Assembly (NCBI RefSeq): GCF_039532605.1
Contig: NZ_BAAARY010000007.1
Coordinates: 62,001-126,000, forward strand
Length of the DNA: 64,000 bases
Direction: 5' to 3'
DNA from: Pilimelia columellifera
Lineage (GTDB): Bacteria > Actinomycetota > Actinomycetes > Mycobacteriales > Micromonosporaceae
Part shown: in pieces, positions 43,605 to 52,257 of the stretch
How positions within the stretch are numbered: position 1 is the first letter of the stretch
Layout: each line of letters begins with the position of its first letter
The notes under the pieces: generated by a model
The model's database searches: none
Told to the model about the DNA's origin: nothing
Seen by the model: only the letters and a program-made list of their open reading frames with translations
Program-made: the position numbers and the translations under genes

Positions 43605-45245
43605 CTACTTGTCGTCGGCGGACGGGGTCAGGCGGGTAACGGTCTCCCGGCCCTCATCGCCCTCCAGCGGGGTAGCGGCGGCCTCGTTGATCCGAAGCTC
43701 CTTGGCCTTGGCCAGGTAGAGCTTCTTGAAGGTGGCGATCGCCTCGTCCAGCGCGGCGACGACATCGTCGTTCCACGTGTTGCCGGCGATCGTCTCCAGG
43801 GTCGACTTGTGGGTATGCCGCAGGTAGGCCAGGAACTCGGTCTCGAAGCGGCGCACGTCCGACACCGGGATGTCGTCCAGCTTGCCCTCGGTGCCGGTCC
43901 AGATCGAGACCGTCTGCTCCTGCGGCGCCATCGGGCTGTAGTTCGGCTGCTTGAGCAGCTCGACCAGGCGCGAGCCCTTCTCCAGCTGTGCCCGGGAGGA
44001 CTTGTCCAGGTCGGACGCGAAGGCGGCGAACGCCTCCAGCTCCCGGTACTGGGCCAGGTCCAGACGCAGCCGGCCGGCGACCTTACGCATCGGCTTGACC
44101 TGCGCGGCGCCACCGACCCGGGAAACCGAGGTGCCGACGCTGATCGCCGGGCGGACGCCCTGGTTGAACAGGTCGGCCTCCAGGAAAATCTGACCGTCGG
44201 TGATCGAGATGACGTTCGTCGGGATGAACGCCGAGATGTCGCCGGCCTTCGTCTCGATGATCGGCAGTCCGGTCATCGAGCCGCCGCCCAGCTCGTCCGA
44301 GAGCTTCGCGCAACGCTCCAGCAGACGGGAGTGCAGGTAGAAGACGTCACCCGGGTAGGCCTCGCGGCCCGGCGGGCGACGCAGCAGCAGCGACACGGCG
44401 CGGTACGCCTCGGCCTGCTTGCTCAGGTCGTCGAAGACGATGAGGACGTGCTTGCCGGCGTACATCCAGTGCTGGCCGATGGCCGAGCCGGAGTACGGCG
44501 CCAGGTACTTGAAGCCGGCCGGGTCGGACGCCGGGGACGCCACGATGGTGGTGTACTCCATCGCGCCGTGCTCCTCGAGCAGGCCCTTGACCGACGCGAT
44601 CGTTGACGCCTTCTGCCCGATGGCCACGTAGATGCAGCGGACCTGCTTCTTCGGGTCGCCGGAGTCCCAGTTGGCCTTCTGGTTGAGGATGGTGTCCAGC
44701 GCGACCGTGGTCTTGCCGGTCTTGCGGTCACCGATGATCAGCTGACGCTGGCCGCGGCCGATCGGGATCATCGCGTCGATGGCCTTGATGCCGGTGGCCA
44801 GCGACTCCGACACGCCCTGACGGGCCATGACGTTCGGCGCCTGCAACTCCAGCTCGCGGTAACCCTCGTTCTGGATCTCGCCGAGGCCGTCGATCGGGGT
44901 GCCCAGCGGGTCCACCACACGACCGAGGAAGGCGTCGCCGACCGGGACCGAGAGCACCCGGCCGGTCCGCTTGACCTTCTGACCCTCCTCGATGCCGGTG
45001 AAGTCACCCAGGATGACCACACCGATCTCGCGGACGTCCAGGTTCAGGGCGATACCCAGGGTGCCGTCGGCGAACTCCAGCAGCTCGTTGGCCATCGTCG
45101 AGGGCAGGCCCTCGACGTGGGCGATGCCGTCGCCGGCGTCGGTGACAGTACCGACCTCCTCGCGGGAGATCTCCGGGTTATAGGAGGAGACGTAGCGCTC
45201 CAGGGCGCCCCGGATCTCCTCCGTCGAGATGGTCAGCTCGGCCAT
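43605..45245 (-). CDS. atpA: ATP synthase F1 alpha subunit
   Basis: 546 residues; non-catalytic nucleotide-binding subunit with P-loop GDRKTGKTT, the arginine-finger region SVSRVGGAAQ and the DDLSKQAEAYR motif. AGAGGAAGCAGAGG precedes the ATG. The actinobacterial C-terminal extension (about residues 515-546) is present. A 154-bp gap with no gene separates it from atpH. Confidence 0.97.
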   Translation of the reverse strand: MAELTISTEEIRGALERYVSSYNPEISREEVGTVTDAGDGIAHVEGLPSTMANELLEFADGTLGIALNLDVREIGVVILGDFTGIEEGQKVKRTGRVLSVPVGDAFLGRVVDPLGTPIDGLGEIQNEGYRELELQAPNVMARQGVSESLATGIKAIDAMIPIGRGQRQLIIGDRKTGKTTVALDTILNQKANWDSGDPKKQVRCIYVAIGQKASTIASVKGLLEEHGAMEYTTIVASPASDPAGFKYLAPYSGSAIGQHWMYAGKHVLIVFDDLSKQAEAYRAVSLLLRRPPGREAYPGDVFYLHSRLLERCAKLSDELGGGSMTGLPIIETKAGDISAFIPTNVISITDGQIFLEADLFNQGVRPAISVGTSVSRVGGAAQVKPMRKVAGRLRLDLAQYRELEAFAAFASDLDKSSRAQLEKGSRLVELLKQPNYSPMAPQEQTVSIWTGTEGKLDDIPVSDVRRFETEFLAYLRHTHKSTLETIAGNTWNDDVVAALDEAIATFKKLYLAKAKELRINEAAATPLEGDEGRETVTRLTPSADDK

Positions 45246-45399
45246 CCTCTGCTTCCTCTGATTCAGTGCCCGGGCTCCCGCGAGGGGCGCCGTGAGCGAA
45301 CGGCGAAGTGGTGCTTGAAGCGCCCGTCGGACGCTTCATGTTCCTCGGCGCGGTCAGGCGCCCAGACGATCATCGTGCCCTCTCGGGCGCGAGTGGTGC

Positions 45400-46218
45400 T
45401 CAGCGCGCGACCAGCGCGTTGCGGGTGTCGACGAAGCGCCGGGCGACGGTGCCGTCGTACAGGTCGGACCCGACCTGCACGCTGATGCCGCCGAGGATCC
45501 GCGGGTCGATCGTGAACCGCAGCGACATCTCCCGGCCGTAGATCCCCGACAGCGCCGTGGCGAGGCGACCTTGAGCCAGCTCGCTCAGCGGCGAGGCGAC
45601 GGTCACGTAGGCGACCTGACGCTCCCGACGCTCGGCGGTAAGCTCGACCAGGCGGCTGAGCCCAGCGGCGAAGTTACGACCGCCGAAACCACGGACCGCC
45701 AGCTCGGCCAGCCGAACCGTGACCGGCCTGGCCTTGCCGACGAGCAGGCTGTGCACCAGCGCGATCCGCCGTTCCGGCAGCGCCGACGAGTCGCTCACAG
45801 TGGAGGCCAGCTCCGGGGAGCCGTCGACAACCTGACCGAAACGGAACAGCTCGTCCTCGACCTCCGCCAGCTCGCCACCGAGGTCGGCGGCGGCCAAGAG
45901 GGCGTCGACGCCGATCCGCTCCACCGCGTTGAGCAGCTCGGCCGAGCTCCACCGGCCGACCACCAGCGCGGACAGCAGGTCGATTGTGGCGGCGCCGACC
46001 TTGCCGGCGAACACCGAACGCAGCAGCCCGGCGCGGTCCTGGCCCTCACGGGCCGGGTCCGACAGGGCGCGACGCAGCCGTGGCTCACCGGCCAGCAGCG
46101 ACGCCAACGACAGGATCTCCTCAGCGGTCGCGGCCACCGCCTCGGCCGGAGCGCCAGCGGCGTAGGCCGCCAGCCGCTCGCCCGCGGCGGCGTACGACTC
46201 CCGGCTGACGGCCGACAT
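45400..46218 (-). CDS. atpH: ATP synthase F1 delta subunit (long form)
   Basis: 272 residues, longer than the 180 of E. coli delta but normal for Streptomyces and Micromonospora, where an extra N-terminal region is present. The conserved C-terminus YGREMSLRFTIDPRILGGISVQVG links F1 to the b-subunit stalk. The start ATG overlaps the atpF stop (TGATG). Confidence 0.93.
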   Translation of the reverse strand: MSAVSRESYAAAGERLAAYAAGAPAEAVAATAEEILSLASLLAGEPRLRRALSDPAREGQDRAGLLRSVFAGKVGAATIDLLSALVVGRWSSAELLNAVERIGVDALLAAADLGGELAEVEDELFRFGQVVDGSPELASTVSDSSALPERRIALVHSLLVGKARPVTVRLAELAVRGFGGRNFAAGLSRLVELTAERRERQVAYVTVASPLSELAQGRLATALSGIYGREMSLRFTIDPRILGGISVQVGSDLYDGTVARRFVDTRNALVAR

Positions 46219-46748
46219 CAACGCCGTCCGGCGGTCTCGAGGTCGGACAGGAACCGCTCGACCGTGCCGCGCTGACGCGCCTCGTCCGCCAGCGACTCGC
46301 CGACGATCTTGCTGGCGAGGTCGACGGCGATGGTGCCGATCTCGGCCCGCAGCTCGCGGACGATGGTCTGCCGCTCAGCGGCGAGCTGCTCCTTGCCGGC
46401 CGCGATGATGCGGTCCCGCTCCTCGGCGGCCTTGGCCAGGACGTCCCTGCGGATGCCCTCGGCGTCGGCGCGAGCCTCGTCACGGATCCGCGCCGCCTCG
46501 GTGCTTGCCTCGGCCAGCTTGGCGCGGTACTGGTCGAGCTGGGCGTTCGCCTCGGCCTGGGCGGCCTCGGCGCGCTTGATGCCGCCCTCGATCGCGTCCA
46601 CCCGGGCCCGGAAGGTCTCTTCCATCTTCGGGAAGACGAACTTCATCAGCACGAAGCACAGCAGCGCGAACGCGATCGTGCCGAGGACCATCTCCTGCCA
46701 GATCGGCACGAGTGGGTGGTGCTCACCACCTTCAGCGAGGTAGCGCAT
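46218..46748 (-). CDS. atpF: ATP synthase Fo b subunit
   Basis: 176 residues: one N-terminal membrane helix (about 20-40, PIWQEMVLGTIAFALL) and a long charged helix with an 11-residue periodicity in the dimerisation region, typical of the peripheral stalk. GGGAGGTTTAC precedes the ATG. Confidence 0.95.
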   Translation of the reverse strand: MRYLAEGGEHHPLVPIWQEMVLGTIAFALLCFVLMKFVFPKMEETFRARVDAIEGGIKRAEAAQAEANAQLDQYRAKLAEASTEAARIRDEARADAEGIRRDVLAKAAEERDRIIAAGKEQLAAERQTIVRELRAEIGTIAVDLASKIVGESLADEARQRGTVERFLSDLETAGRR

Positions 46749-46777
46749 GTAAACCTCCCGGCTGTGTTGGAGTTACG

Positions 46778-47032
46778 TCAGGAGGTGCTGCCCTTGAAGA
46801 CGAAACCGAAGGCGATACCCAGCAGCGCCAGGGCCTCGATGACGGCGAAGCCGATCCAGACATAAGGCAGGGTCAGCCGCGACGACTCCGGCTGGCGCGC
46901 GGTCGACTGGATGTAGGCCGAGAAGACCAGACCCACGCCGATGCCGGGGCCGATGGCCGCGAGGCCGTAGCCGATCGCGGACAGGCTGCCGCCGACGACG
47001 CCCTCGGCGAGAACTGCGGATGCTACGGACAT
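46778..47032 (-). CDS. atpE: ATP synthase Fo c subunit
   Basis: 84 residues, two-helix hairpin. GLAAIGPGIGVGLVFS is the first helix, the polar loop is ARQPE, and the proton-carrying Glu is in WIGFAVIEALALLG. GGAGGAAACACAGC precedes the ATG. Confidence 0.96.
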   Translation of the reverse strand: MSVASAVLAEGVVGGSLSAIGYGLAAIGPGIGVGLVFSAYIQSTARQPESSRLTLPYVWIGFAVIEALALLGIAFGFVFKGSTS

Positions 47033-47100
47033 GCTGTGTTTCCTCCTGGATTCCGGGCGTGACGTTCACGCGCCGAGATTCGGACGTTGCAGGTGGTGAC

Positions 47101-47889
47101 TCAGTGCTCCTCAGCCAGCGCGCCGGAGACGTAGCTGGCGGTGAGCACGGTGAACACGTACGCCTGAAGGACCGCCACCAGCGCCTCCAGGAAGGTCAGC
47201 CCGATCGCCAGCGCCCAGGACAGGAGCGAGACCGGCTTGAGGAATAGACTCTCGGAGTTGAGGAGCACGAAGCCACCGAGGGTGAACACCAACAGGATGA
47301 CGTGGCCGGCGAACATGTTCGCGAACAGACGCAGCGCCAGCGTGGCGGGGCGGAAGATGAAGTTCGAAGCCAGCTCGATCGGGATGAGGATCGGCATCAT
47401 GAACCACGGCGCCGGGGGCATCAGGTGGTTCTTGAAGAACGTGCCCGCGCCGTTCTTCTGAATGCCGACGTAGATGAACATCACGTAGCTGATCGCGGCC
47501 ATGACGAGCGGCATCGCGATGTGCGAGTTCGGCGACGTCTGAATACCGGGAATGATGCCCATGAAGTTCGTCAGCAGGATGAAGCAGAACAGGGTGGTCA
47601 GATACGGCGCGAAACGCAGCCCCTCATGACCGATCATGTCCTTGGCGATGGTGTTACGGCCGAAGTTGTAGATGGACTCCGCCATCCACTGCTTCTTCGT
47701 CGGGACCAGCTTCGGGTCCCGGTAGCTCATGAGGAAGTAGATGATGATCGCGGCGACCGCCACCCACACCAGGATCGAGTACTTGGTCAGCCACTGGTCA
47801 TCGCCGCCGAGGATCGACGGCGTGAAGAAGTCGCCCACGGTCGGCGGGAAAGGAACCTCGGCCGTGGGGGCCATCTGCTGTGCGAGCAC
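47101..47889 (-). CDS. atpB: ATP synthase Fo a subunit
   Basis: 262 residues, five or six membrane segments. The essential Arg in RPATLALRLFANMFAGH and the C-terminal LEALVAVLQAYVFTVLTASY make the proton half-channels. GTG start with GGAAGGGAT upstream; the AtpZ-like gene lies 16 bp before it. Confidence 0.96.
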   Translation of the reverse strand: MLAQQMAPTAEVPFPPTVGDFFTPSILGGDDQWLTKYSILVWVAVAAIIIYFLMSYRDPKLVPTKKQWMAESIYNFGRNTIAKDMIGHEGLRFAPYLTTLFCFILLTNFMGIIPGIQTSPNSHIAMPLVMAAISYVMFIYVGIQKNGAGTFFKNHLMPPAPWFMMPILIPIELASNFIFRPATLALRLFANMFAGHVILLVFTLGGFVLLNSESLFLKPVSLLSWALAIGLTFLEALVAVLQAYVFTVLTASYVSGALAEEH

Positions 47890-47905
47890 CGTATCCCTTC
47901 CGTTC

Positions 47906-48139
47906 TTACGCGCTCATCCGGCGGACCACGAGGTAGATCGCTCCGGCCATGCCGAGCACCAACCCGATGGCGGTGGCGATGCCACCGGTGTCGAGCCAAC
48001 GATCGACCAGATAGCCGACGCCGCCCCACACAGCCATGCCGCCGATCAGGTAACCCATCACCGCCCAGCCCTGATCGCTCCGGGGCGGCTCGTCGCCGTT
48101 CGGAGCACCACTGGACTGGGAAGGCTGGTCACCGGCCAT
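47906..48139 (-). CDS. AtpZ/AtpI-family small protein at the head of the atp operon
   Basis: 77 residues with two membrane helices (about 26-46 and 55-75) and the GYLVDRWLDTGG...GLVLGMAGAIYLVVRR pattern of the AtpZ family, a chaperone-like helper of c-ring assembly or magnesium uptake. ATG at 48139; the ribosome site is weak. First of the atp genes after the 169-residue membrane protein. Confidence 0.82.
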   Translation of the reverse strand: MAGDQPSQSSGAPNGDEPPRSDQGWAVMGYLIGGMAVWGGVGYLVDRWLDTGGIATAIGLVLGMAGAIYLVVRRMSA

Positions 48140-48273
48140 GACGCGGCGAACGATATCAGCAGCGCCTACGGATACGCCCCGCACCCCCCGGGCCGCCAGG
48201 ACCCAAGTGGAGCGGGGCGTGTCGATGCCTCGAACCCGCGACGCTGGGCAGATTGTCGCGAACTGACGGACCG

Positions 48274-48783
48274 TCAGCTGACCGCGAGCGCCCCGCGCCG
48301 TTGGCCGCGGTGCAGCCACCAGATGTGGACGCCGGTCCAGCCGAAGACCCCGAAACAGATCCCGATCGCCATCGGGGCCAGCCCGGCCCATCCGGCGTTC
48401 GCGACCAGGTACATGATCATGCCGAACAGCCCGAACTTGGTGACGTAGAGCGTCATCCCCATCGGAAAGATCAACGCGGGCGCGGCGGTGTCGACCCAGG
48501 CCAGGAACACCGTGGTCAACAGATAACTGAAGACCACCAGGGCGACGCCACTGACCGCGCCGGCCGCCCCGTCGACGCCACGAGTCATCCCGCCGGCAAC
48601 ACCGGCGACGAGCAGCATCGCCGCGGCTGTGGGCAGCAACACCCGCAGGTGCGCCAACCGCCAGGCCAGACCGGGCAACGGCGCCGGCGGGTCGATCTCG
48701 CCGCTGGCGATCCGCTCGGCGCGCTCGGCGTCCTCCGCGTCGTCCTCGTCGGCCCAGGCGTTGGGAACGAAACGCAGCCTCAC
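48274..48783 (-). CDS. AtpI-like four-helix membrane protein
   Basis: 169 residues: an acidic soluble start (DEDDAEDAERAER), then four hydrophobic segments. Its GTG overlaps the glyA stop (GTGA). By size and position it fits the ATP synthase I subunit seen upstream of atpB. It lies where Streptomyces has the lipid-linked sugar transferase gene wecA, which is absent here. Sequence similarity to AtpI is weak, so the name is tentative. Confidence 0.65.
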   Translation of the reverse strand: MRLRFVPNAWADEDDAEDAERAERIASGEIDPPAPLPGLAWRLAHLRVLLPTAAAMLLVAGVAGGMTRGVDGAAGAVSGVALVVFSYLLTTVFLAWVDTAAPALIFPMGMTLYVTKFGLFGMIMYLVANAGWAGLAPMAIGICFGVFGWTGVHIWWLHRGQRRGALAVS

Positions 48784-50057
48784 CGCGGGTACGCCGGGAA
48801 CTTGCCGACCAGGTCGAGCACCTCCGAGGCGACCTCACGCAGCGCCGCGGCGCCGGACGGGTCGTCCGGGTCGCTGTGCGCCGCGGTGGCGATCATCCGC
48901 GCGACGAGCTGCATCTCGTCCACTCCCATTCCCTGGGTGGTCAGGCTCGGCGTGCCCACCCTGATCCCGCTTGCTGTCATCGGCTTCTGCGGGTCGTACG
49001 GTATCGCGTTCTTGTTGAGGCTGATCCGGGCGGCGTCGCAGCGGGCCTCGACCTGTGCCCCGGTGACGTCGATGCCGCGCAGGTCCAGCAGGGCCAGATG
49101 GGTGTCGGTCCCCCCGGAGACCGGGCGCATGCCATGCTCCGCCAGCGCCGCGGTCAGCGCCCGTGAGTTCGCGATGACCTGCCGGGCGTAGGCGGCGAAC
49201 TCAGGCGCGGCGGCCTCCCTGAGCGCCACCGCCTTGGCCGCCACCGCGTGCATGAGCGGTCCGCCCTGGCTGAAGGGGAACACCGCCTTGTCGATCCGAG
49301 GGGCCAGCTCCTCGGTGCACAGGATCATGCCGCCGCGCGGGCCGCGCAGCACCTTGTGGGTCGTCATGGTGACGACGTCCGCGTGCGGCACCGGCGACGG
49401 GACGGCCCGCCCGGCGACCAGGCCGATGAAGTGCGCGGCGTCGACCATGAGGTAGGCGTCGACCTCGTCGGCGATGGTCCGGAAGGCGGCGAAGTCGATG
49501 AGTCGTGGGTAGGCGGTCGCGCCACAGATGATCAGTTTCGGGCGGTGGGCGAGCGCCAGCTCCCGCACCTCGTCGTAGTCGATGAGCTCGGTGTCGGCCC
49601 GCACGTGGTACCCGACGGTGGCGAACCACCGACCCGAGAAATTGACCTTGCTGCCGTGGGTGAGGTGCCCGCCGTGCGGCAGGTCCATCGCCAACACCGT
49701 ATCGCCGGGCTGGAGGAGCGCCGCGAAGGCGGCCAGGTTGGCGCTGCTGCCGGTGTGTGGCTGAAGATTCGCGTGCTGCGCCCCGAACAGCGCCTTCGCC
49801 CGCTCGACGCCGATCGCCTCGGCCCGGTCCACCTCGACGCAGCCGCCGTAGTAGCGCCGGCCCGGATACCCCTCGGCGTACTTGTTGCTCAACGTGGAGC
49901 CCAGCGCCGCCAACACCGCGGGCGAGGTGAGATTCTCGCTGGCGATGAGCTGGAGGCCGCCGCGCTCGCGCTCCAGCTCCCCCAGCACCACCGCGGCGAT
50001 CTCCGGGTCAGTGGCCTCGAGCTGGGCGAAGTCCGGCCCCCAGAAGGTCTGCGTCAC
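48780..50057 (-). CDS. glyA: serine hydroxymethyltransferase
   Basis: 425 residues; the PLP enzyme making glycine and methylene-tetrahydrofolate from serine. Schiff-base Lys in VTMTTHKVLRGPRGG, Glu in GLQLIASENLTSPAV, and YAEGYPGRRYYGGC are diagnostic. GTG start overlaps the phosphatase stop (GTGA). Confidence 0.95.
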   Translation of the reverse strand: MTQTFWGPDFAQLEATDPEIAAVVLGELERERGGLQLIASENLTSPAVLAALGSTLSNKYAEGYPGRRYYGGCVEVDRAEAIGVERAKALFGAQHANLQPHTGSSANLAAFAALLQPGDTVLAMDLPHGGHLTHGSKVNFSGRWFATVGYHVRADTELIDYDEVRELALAHRPKLIICGATAYPRLIDFAAFRTIADEVDAYLMVDAAHFIGLVAGRAVPSPVPHADVVTMTTHKVLRGPRGGMILCTEELAPRIDKAVFPFSQGGPLMHAVAAKAVALREAAAPEFAAYARQVIANSRALTAALAEHGMRPVSGGTDTHLALLDLRGIDVTGAQVEARCDAARISLNKNAIPYDPQKPMTASGIRVGTPSLTTQGMGVDEMQLVARMIATAAHSDPDDPSGAAALREVASEVLDLVGKFPAYPR

Positions 50058-50674
50058 GCCTCCGAGTCTATGAGCACCGCGGCCAGCGGGCGGACGGTCG
50101 CTTCGATCTGGTCGGCGATCCGCCCGAAGTAGTGATCGTCAAGGCCGTACGGGTCCGCCAAGTCGTCGCCGGGACGCGGTGGCAGGCCGGCCCGGGCCTT
50201 GTTGACGGCCCCCACCAGCGCCATGCCGCGCGCGCACACGGCATCAGCGTCCGCGGCGACGACCGGCAACGACGACCGGTCGACCATTCGCAGGAGGCGT
50301 CCGAACTCCCCCAGCACGAAGGTGCGATCGGCGGCGTCCGGGCGCATGAGCTGGACCTGCTCGGCCTGTTCGGCGGTGGCGGTGAGGATCAGATCGGAGG
50401 ACTCGATGTGCTCGCCGCGTAGCATCCGGGCGGCGAATCCGGTCGTCTCCGCGCCGCGGGCCAGCAGCTGACGGGACGCCGGGGCGTTCATCGGCTGCCC
50501 GACATGCCACCCGCCGGTCCCCGCGCCATGACTGTGCAAGAGGTAGCTGGCAGGTGTCGACCACCCCGCCGCGGCGACCCGCTCCCGGACGGCGAGCGCC
50601 AGCAACCGCTCGGCCATCGGCGACCGGCAGATGTTGCCCATGCAGACGTGCAGCACCACGAACGGCGCGCTCAC
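50054..50674 (-). CDS. low-molecular-weight protein-tyrosine phosphatase
   Basis: 206 residues, longer than the 150-165 of the family because of a middle insertion. The P-loop CMGNICRSPMAERL (catalytic Cys) is at the N-terminus and the general acid Asp is in ADPYGLDDHYF near the C-terminus. Such enzymes remove tyrosine phosphates, sometimes controlling polysaccharide or virulence functions. GTG start and GTGA overlaps on both sides. Confidence 0.9.
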   Translation of the reverse strand: MSAPFVVLHVCMGNICRSPMAERLLALAVRERVAAAGWSTPASYLLHSHGAGTGGWHVGQPMNAPASRQLLARGAETTGFAARMLRGEHIESSDLILTATAEQAEQVQLMRPDAADRTFVLGEFGRLLRMVDRSSLPVVAADADAVCARGMALVGAVNKARAGLPPRPGDDLADPYGLDDHYFGRIADQIEATVRPLAAVLIDSEA

Positions 50675-51327
50675 GCCGACTCACCGTTCGCGCCGAGCAG
50701 CGTCGGCGCGACCGTCCGCAGTGTCGCGGTGGGAATCGCGCCCTCCCGCAGCACCCGTGGGACCTCGCCGGTGACGTCCACGATGGTGCTCGGCAGCGAC
50801 GCCGCCCCACACCGCCCGGCCTCCAGGTACACCCGCACCGAGGCGCCCAGCTGGTCGCGGGCCTGCTCGGCGGTCGTCGCCGCGGCCTGGCCGGTGAGGT
50901 TGGCCGACGACACCGCCAGCGGCCCGGTCTCTCGCAGCACCTCCAGCGCCACGGGGTGCAGCGGCATCCGCACCGCGACTGTGTGGTCGGTGTCGCCCAG
51001 GTCCCATTTGAGGCTGGGCGCGTGCTCGACGACCAGCGTCAACGCGCCTGGCCAGAACGCCTCGACCAGGTCGTTGGCCACCGCCGGCAGGCTGTAGACC
51101 AGCCCGTCGAGAGTGTGCCGGGACCCGACCAGGACCGGCGGCGGCATGTGCCGACCGCGCCCTTTGGCGTTGAGCAGCGAGGCGACAGCGTCGCTGCTGA
51201 AGGCGTCGACGGCGAGGCCGTAGACGGTGTCGGTGGGCAGCACCGCAAGCTCGCCGAGGCGGACAGCCTCCACGGCGGCGTTGATGCCACGGTCGCGTTC
51301 GGCCAGCGTGCGGCAGTCGAAGAACAT
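50671..51327 (-). CDS. tsaC: L-threonylcarbamoyladenylate synthase (Sua5/YrdC)
   Basis: 218 residues. It makes threonylcarbamoyl-AMP for the t6A modification of ANN-reading tRNAs. PTDTVYGLAVDA, KGRGRHMPPPVLV, FWPGALTLVVE, and SSANLTGQAAAT are the hallmark motifs. The ATG begins in the prmC stop (TGATG), which fixes the start. Confidence 0.93.
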   Translation of the reverse strand: MFFDCRTLAERDRGINAAVEAVRLGELAVLPTDTVYGLAVDAFSSDAVASLLNAKGRGRHMPPPVLVGSRHTLDGLVYSLPAVANDLVEAFWPGALTLVVEHAPSLKWDLGDTDHTVAVRMPLHPVALEVLRETGPLAVSSANLTGQAAATTAEQARDQLGASVRVYLEAGRCGAASLPSTIVDVTGEVPRVLREGAIPTATLRTVAPTLLGANGESA

Positions 51328-52238
51328 CACCAGGAAAGTCTGCCACGCGCCAGCCGGGCGGCGCCGAACCGCGGGCGGCCGAGCAGGTCCGGGTGCGCGG
51401 CGACCTCGACGAACCGGCCGTCGGCGGCGAGCAGGTCGACGACCGCGTCGCCGTGGGTGTCGTCGTGTTCGACGCCCACCGCGCCGCCCGGTCGCAGCAG
51501 CCGCGCGGCCAGCGCGATCACCGGTCGAATCACCGCGAGCCCGTCCGGGCCGCCGAAGACAGCCTCGGCCGGATCGTGCCCGGCGACCTCCGCCGGGACA
51601 TCGGCCGCCGCTGGCACGTACGGCGGGTTGCACAGGGCCAGATCGACCTGGCCACGGAGGTCGTAGAGGAGGTCGGGGTCGGTGACGTCGCCGGCGACGA
51701 CCTCGACCGGACGGTCCCCGGCCGCGGCCCGCGCCGCCACGTTACGACGCAGCCACTCCAGTGCCCTCGGGGAGCGTTCCACGGCCACCACCCGGGCGCC
51801 CGGCGCCTCCTGGGCGACCGCCAAGGCGATCGCGCCCGAGCCCGAGCACAGGTCCACCACCAACGGCGACGCCAGCCCGGCGATCGCCGCCAGGCCCCAG
51901 CCGGCCAGCAGCTCGGTCTCCGGGCGCGGGACGAAGACCCCGGGCCCGACGGCCAGCCCCAGCTGCCGGAACGGGGCGTGCCCGACCAGATGCTGCAACG
52001 GCGTCCGGGCGGCGCGGGCGGCGACCAGCGTGCCGTACCGGGCCGCCACCTCGGCCGGGAAGCTATCGACGAGCAGCAGCCGGGCGCGGGGCACGCCCAG
52101 GACGTGGGCGGCCAGCAACTCGGCGTCGACCCGCGGCGAGGCCACGCCGGCGGCGGCCAGCTCGACTGCCGCCCGGCCGATCGTCGCCGACGCGCGTTCC
52201 CCGCCGGGCGGGTGGGCGGCCGCGGGCCCGGCGGTCAT
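51327..52238 (-). CDS. prmC: release factor glutamine N5-methyltransferase
   Basis: 303 residues; methylates the GGQ glutamine of RF1/RF2. N-terminal substrate domain (about 1-95), SAM-binding VVDLCSGSGAIALA, and the glutamine-binding NPPYVP motif. Directly downstream of prfA, its substrate. Confidence 0.94.
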   Translation of the reverse strand: MTAGPAAAHPPGGERASATIGRAAVELAAAGVASPRVDAELLAAHVLGVPRARLLLVDSFPAEVAARYGTLVAARAARTPLQHLVGHAPFRQLGLAVGPGVFVPRPETELLAGWGLAAIAGLASPLVVDLCSGSGAIALAVAQEAPGARVVAVERSPRALEWLRRNVAARAAAGDRPVEVVAGDVTDPDLLYDLRGQVDLALCNPPYVPAAADVPAEVAGHDPAEAVFGGPDGLAVIRPVIALAARLLRPGGAVGVEHDDTHGDAVVDLLAADGRFVEVAAHPDLLGRPRFGAARLARGRLSW

Positions 52239-52257
52239 GGCGCGTCCCTGGGCCGAC

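Noticed and set aside
41320..44606. Plus-strand open frames of 475 and 520 codons over atpD, atpG and atpA
   Set aside because: Fully antisense to essential conserved subunits, with low-complexity composition.
45246..45399. Hairpin in the atpH-atpA gap (GAAGCG/CGCTTC at 45317-45337)
   Set aside because: Only a 6-bp stem with a 9-nt loop; too weak to call a terminator inside an operon that must be read through.
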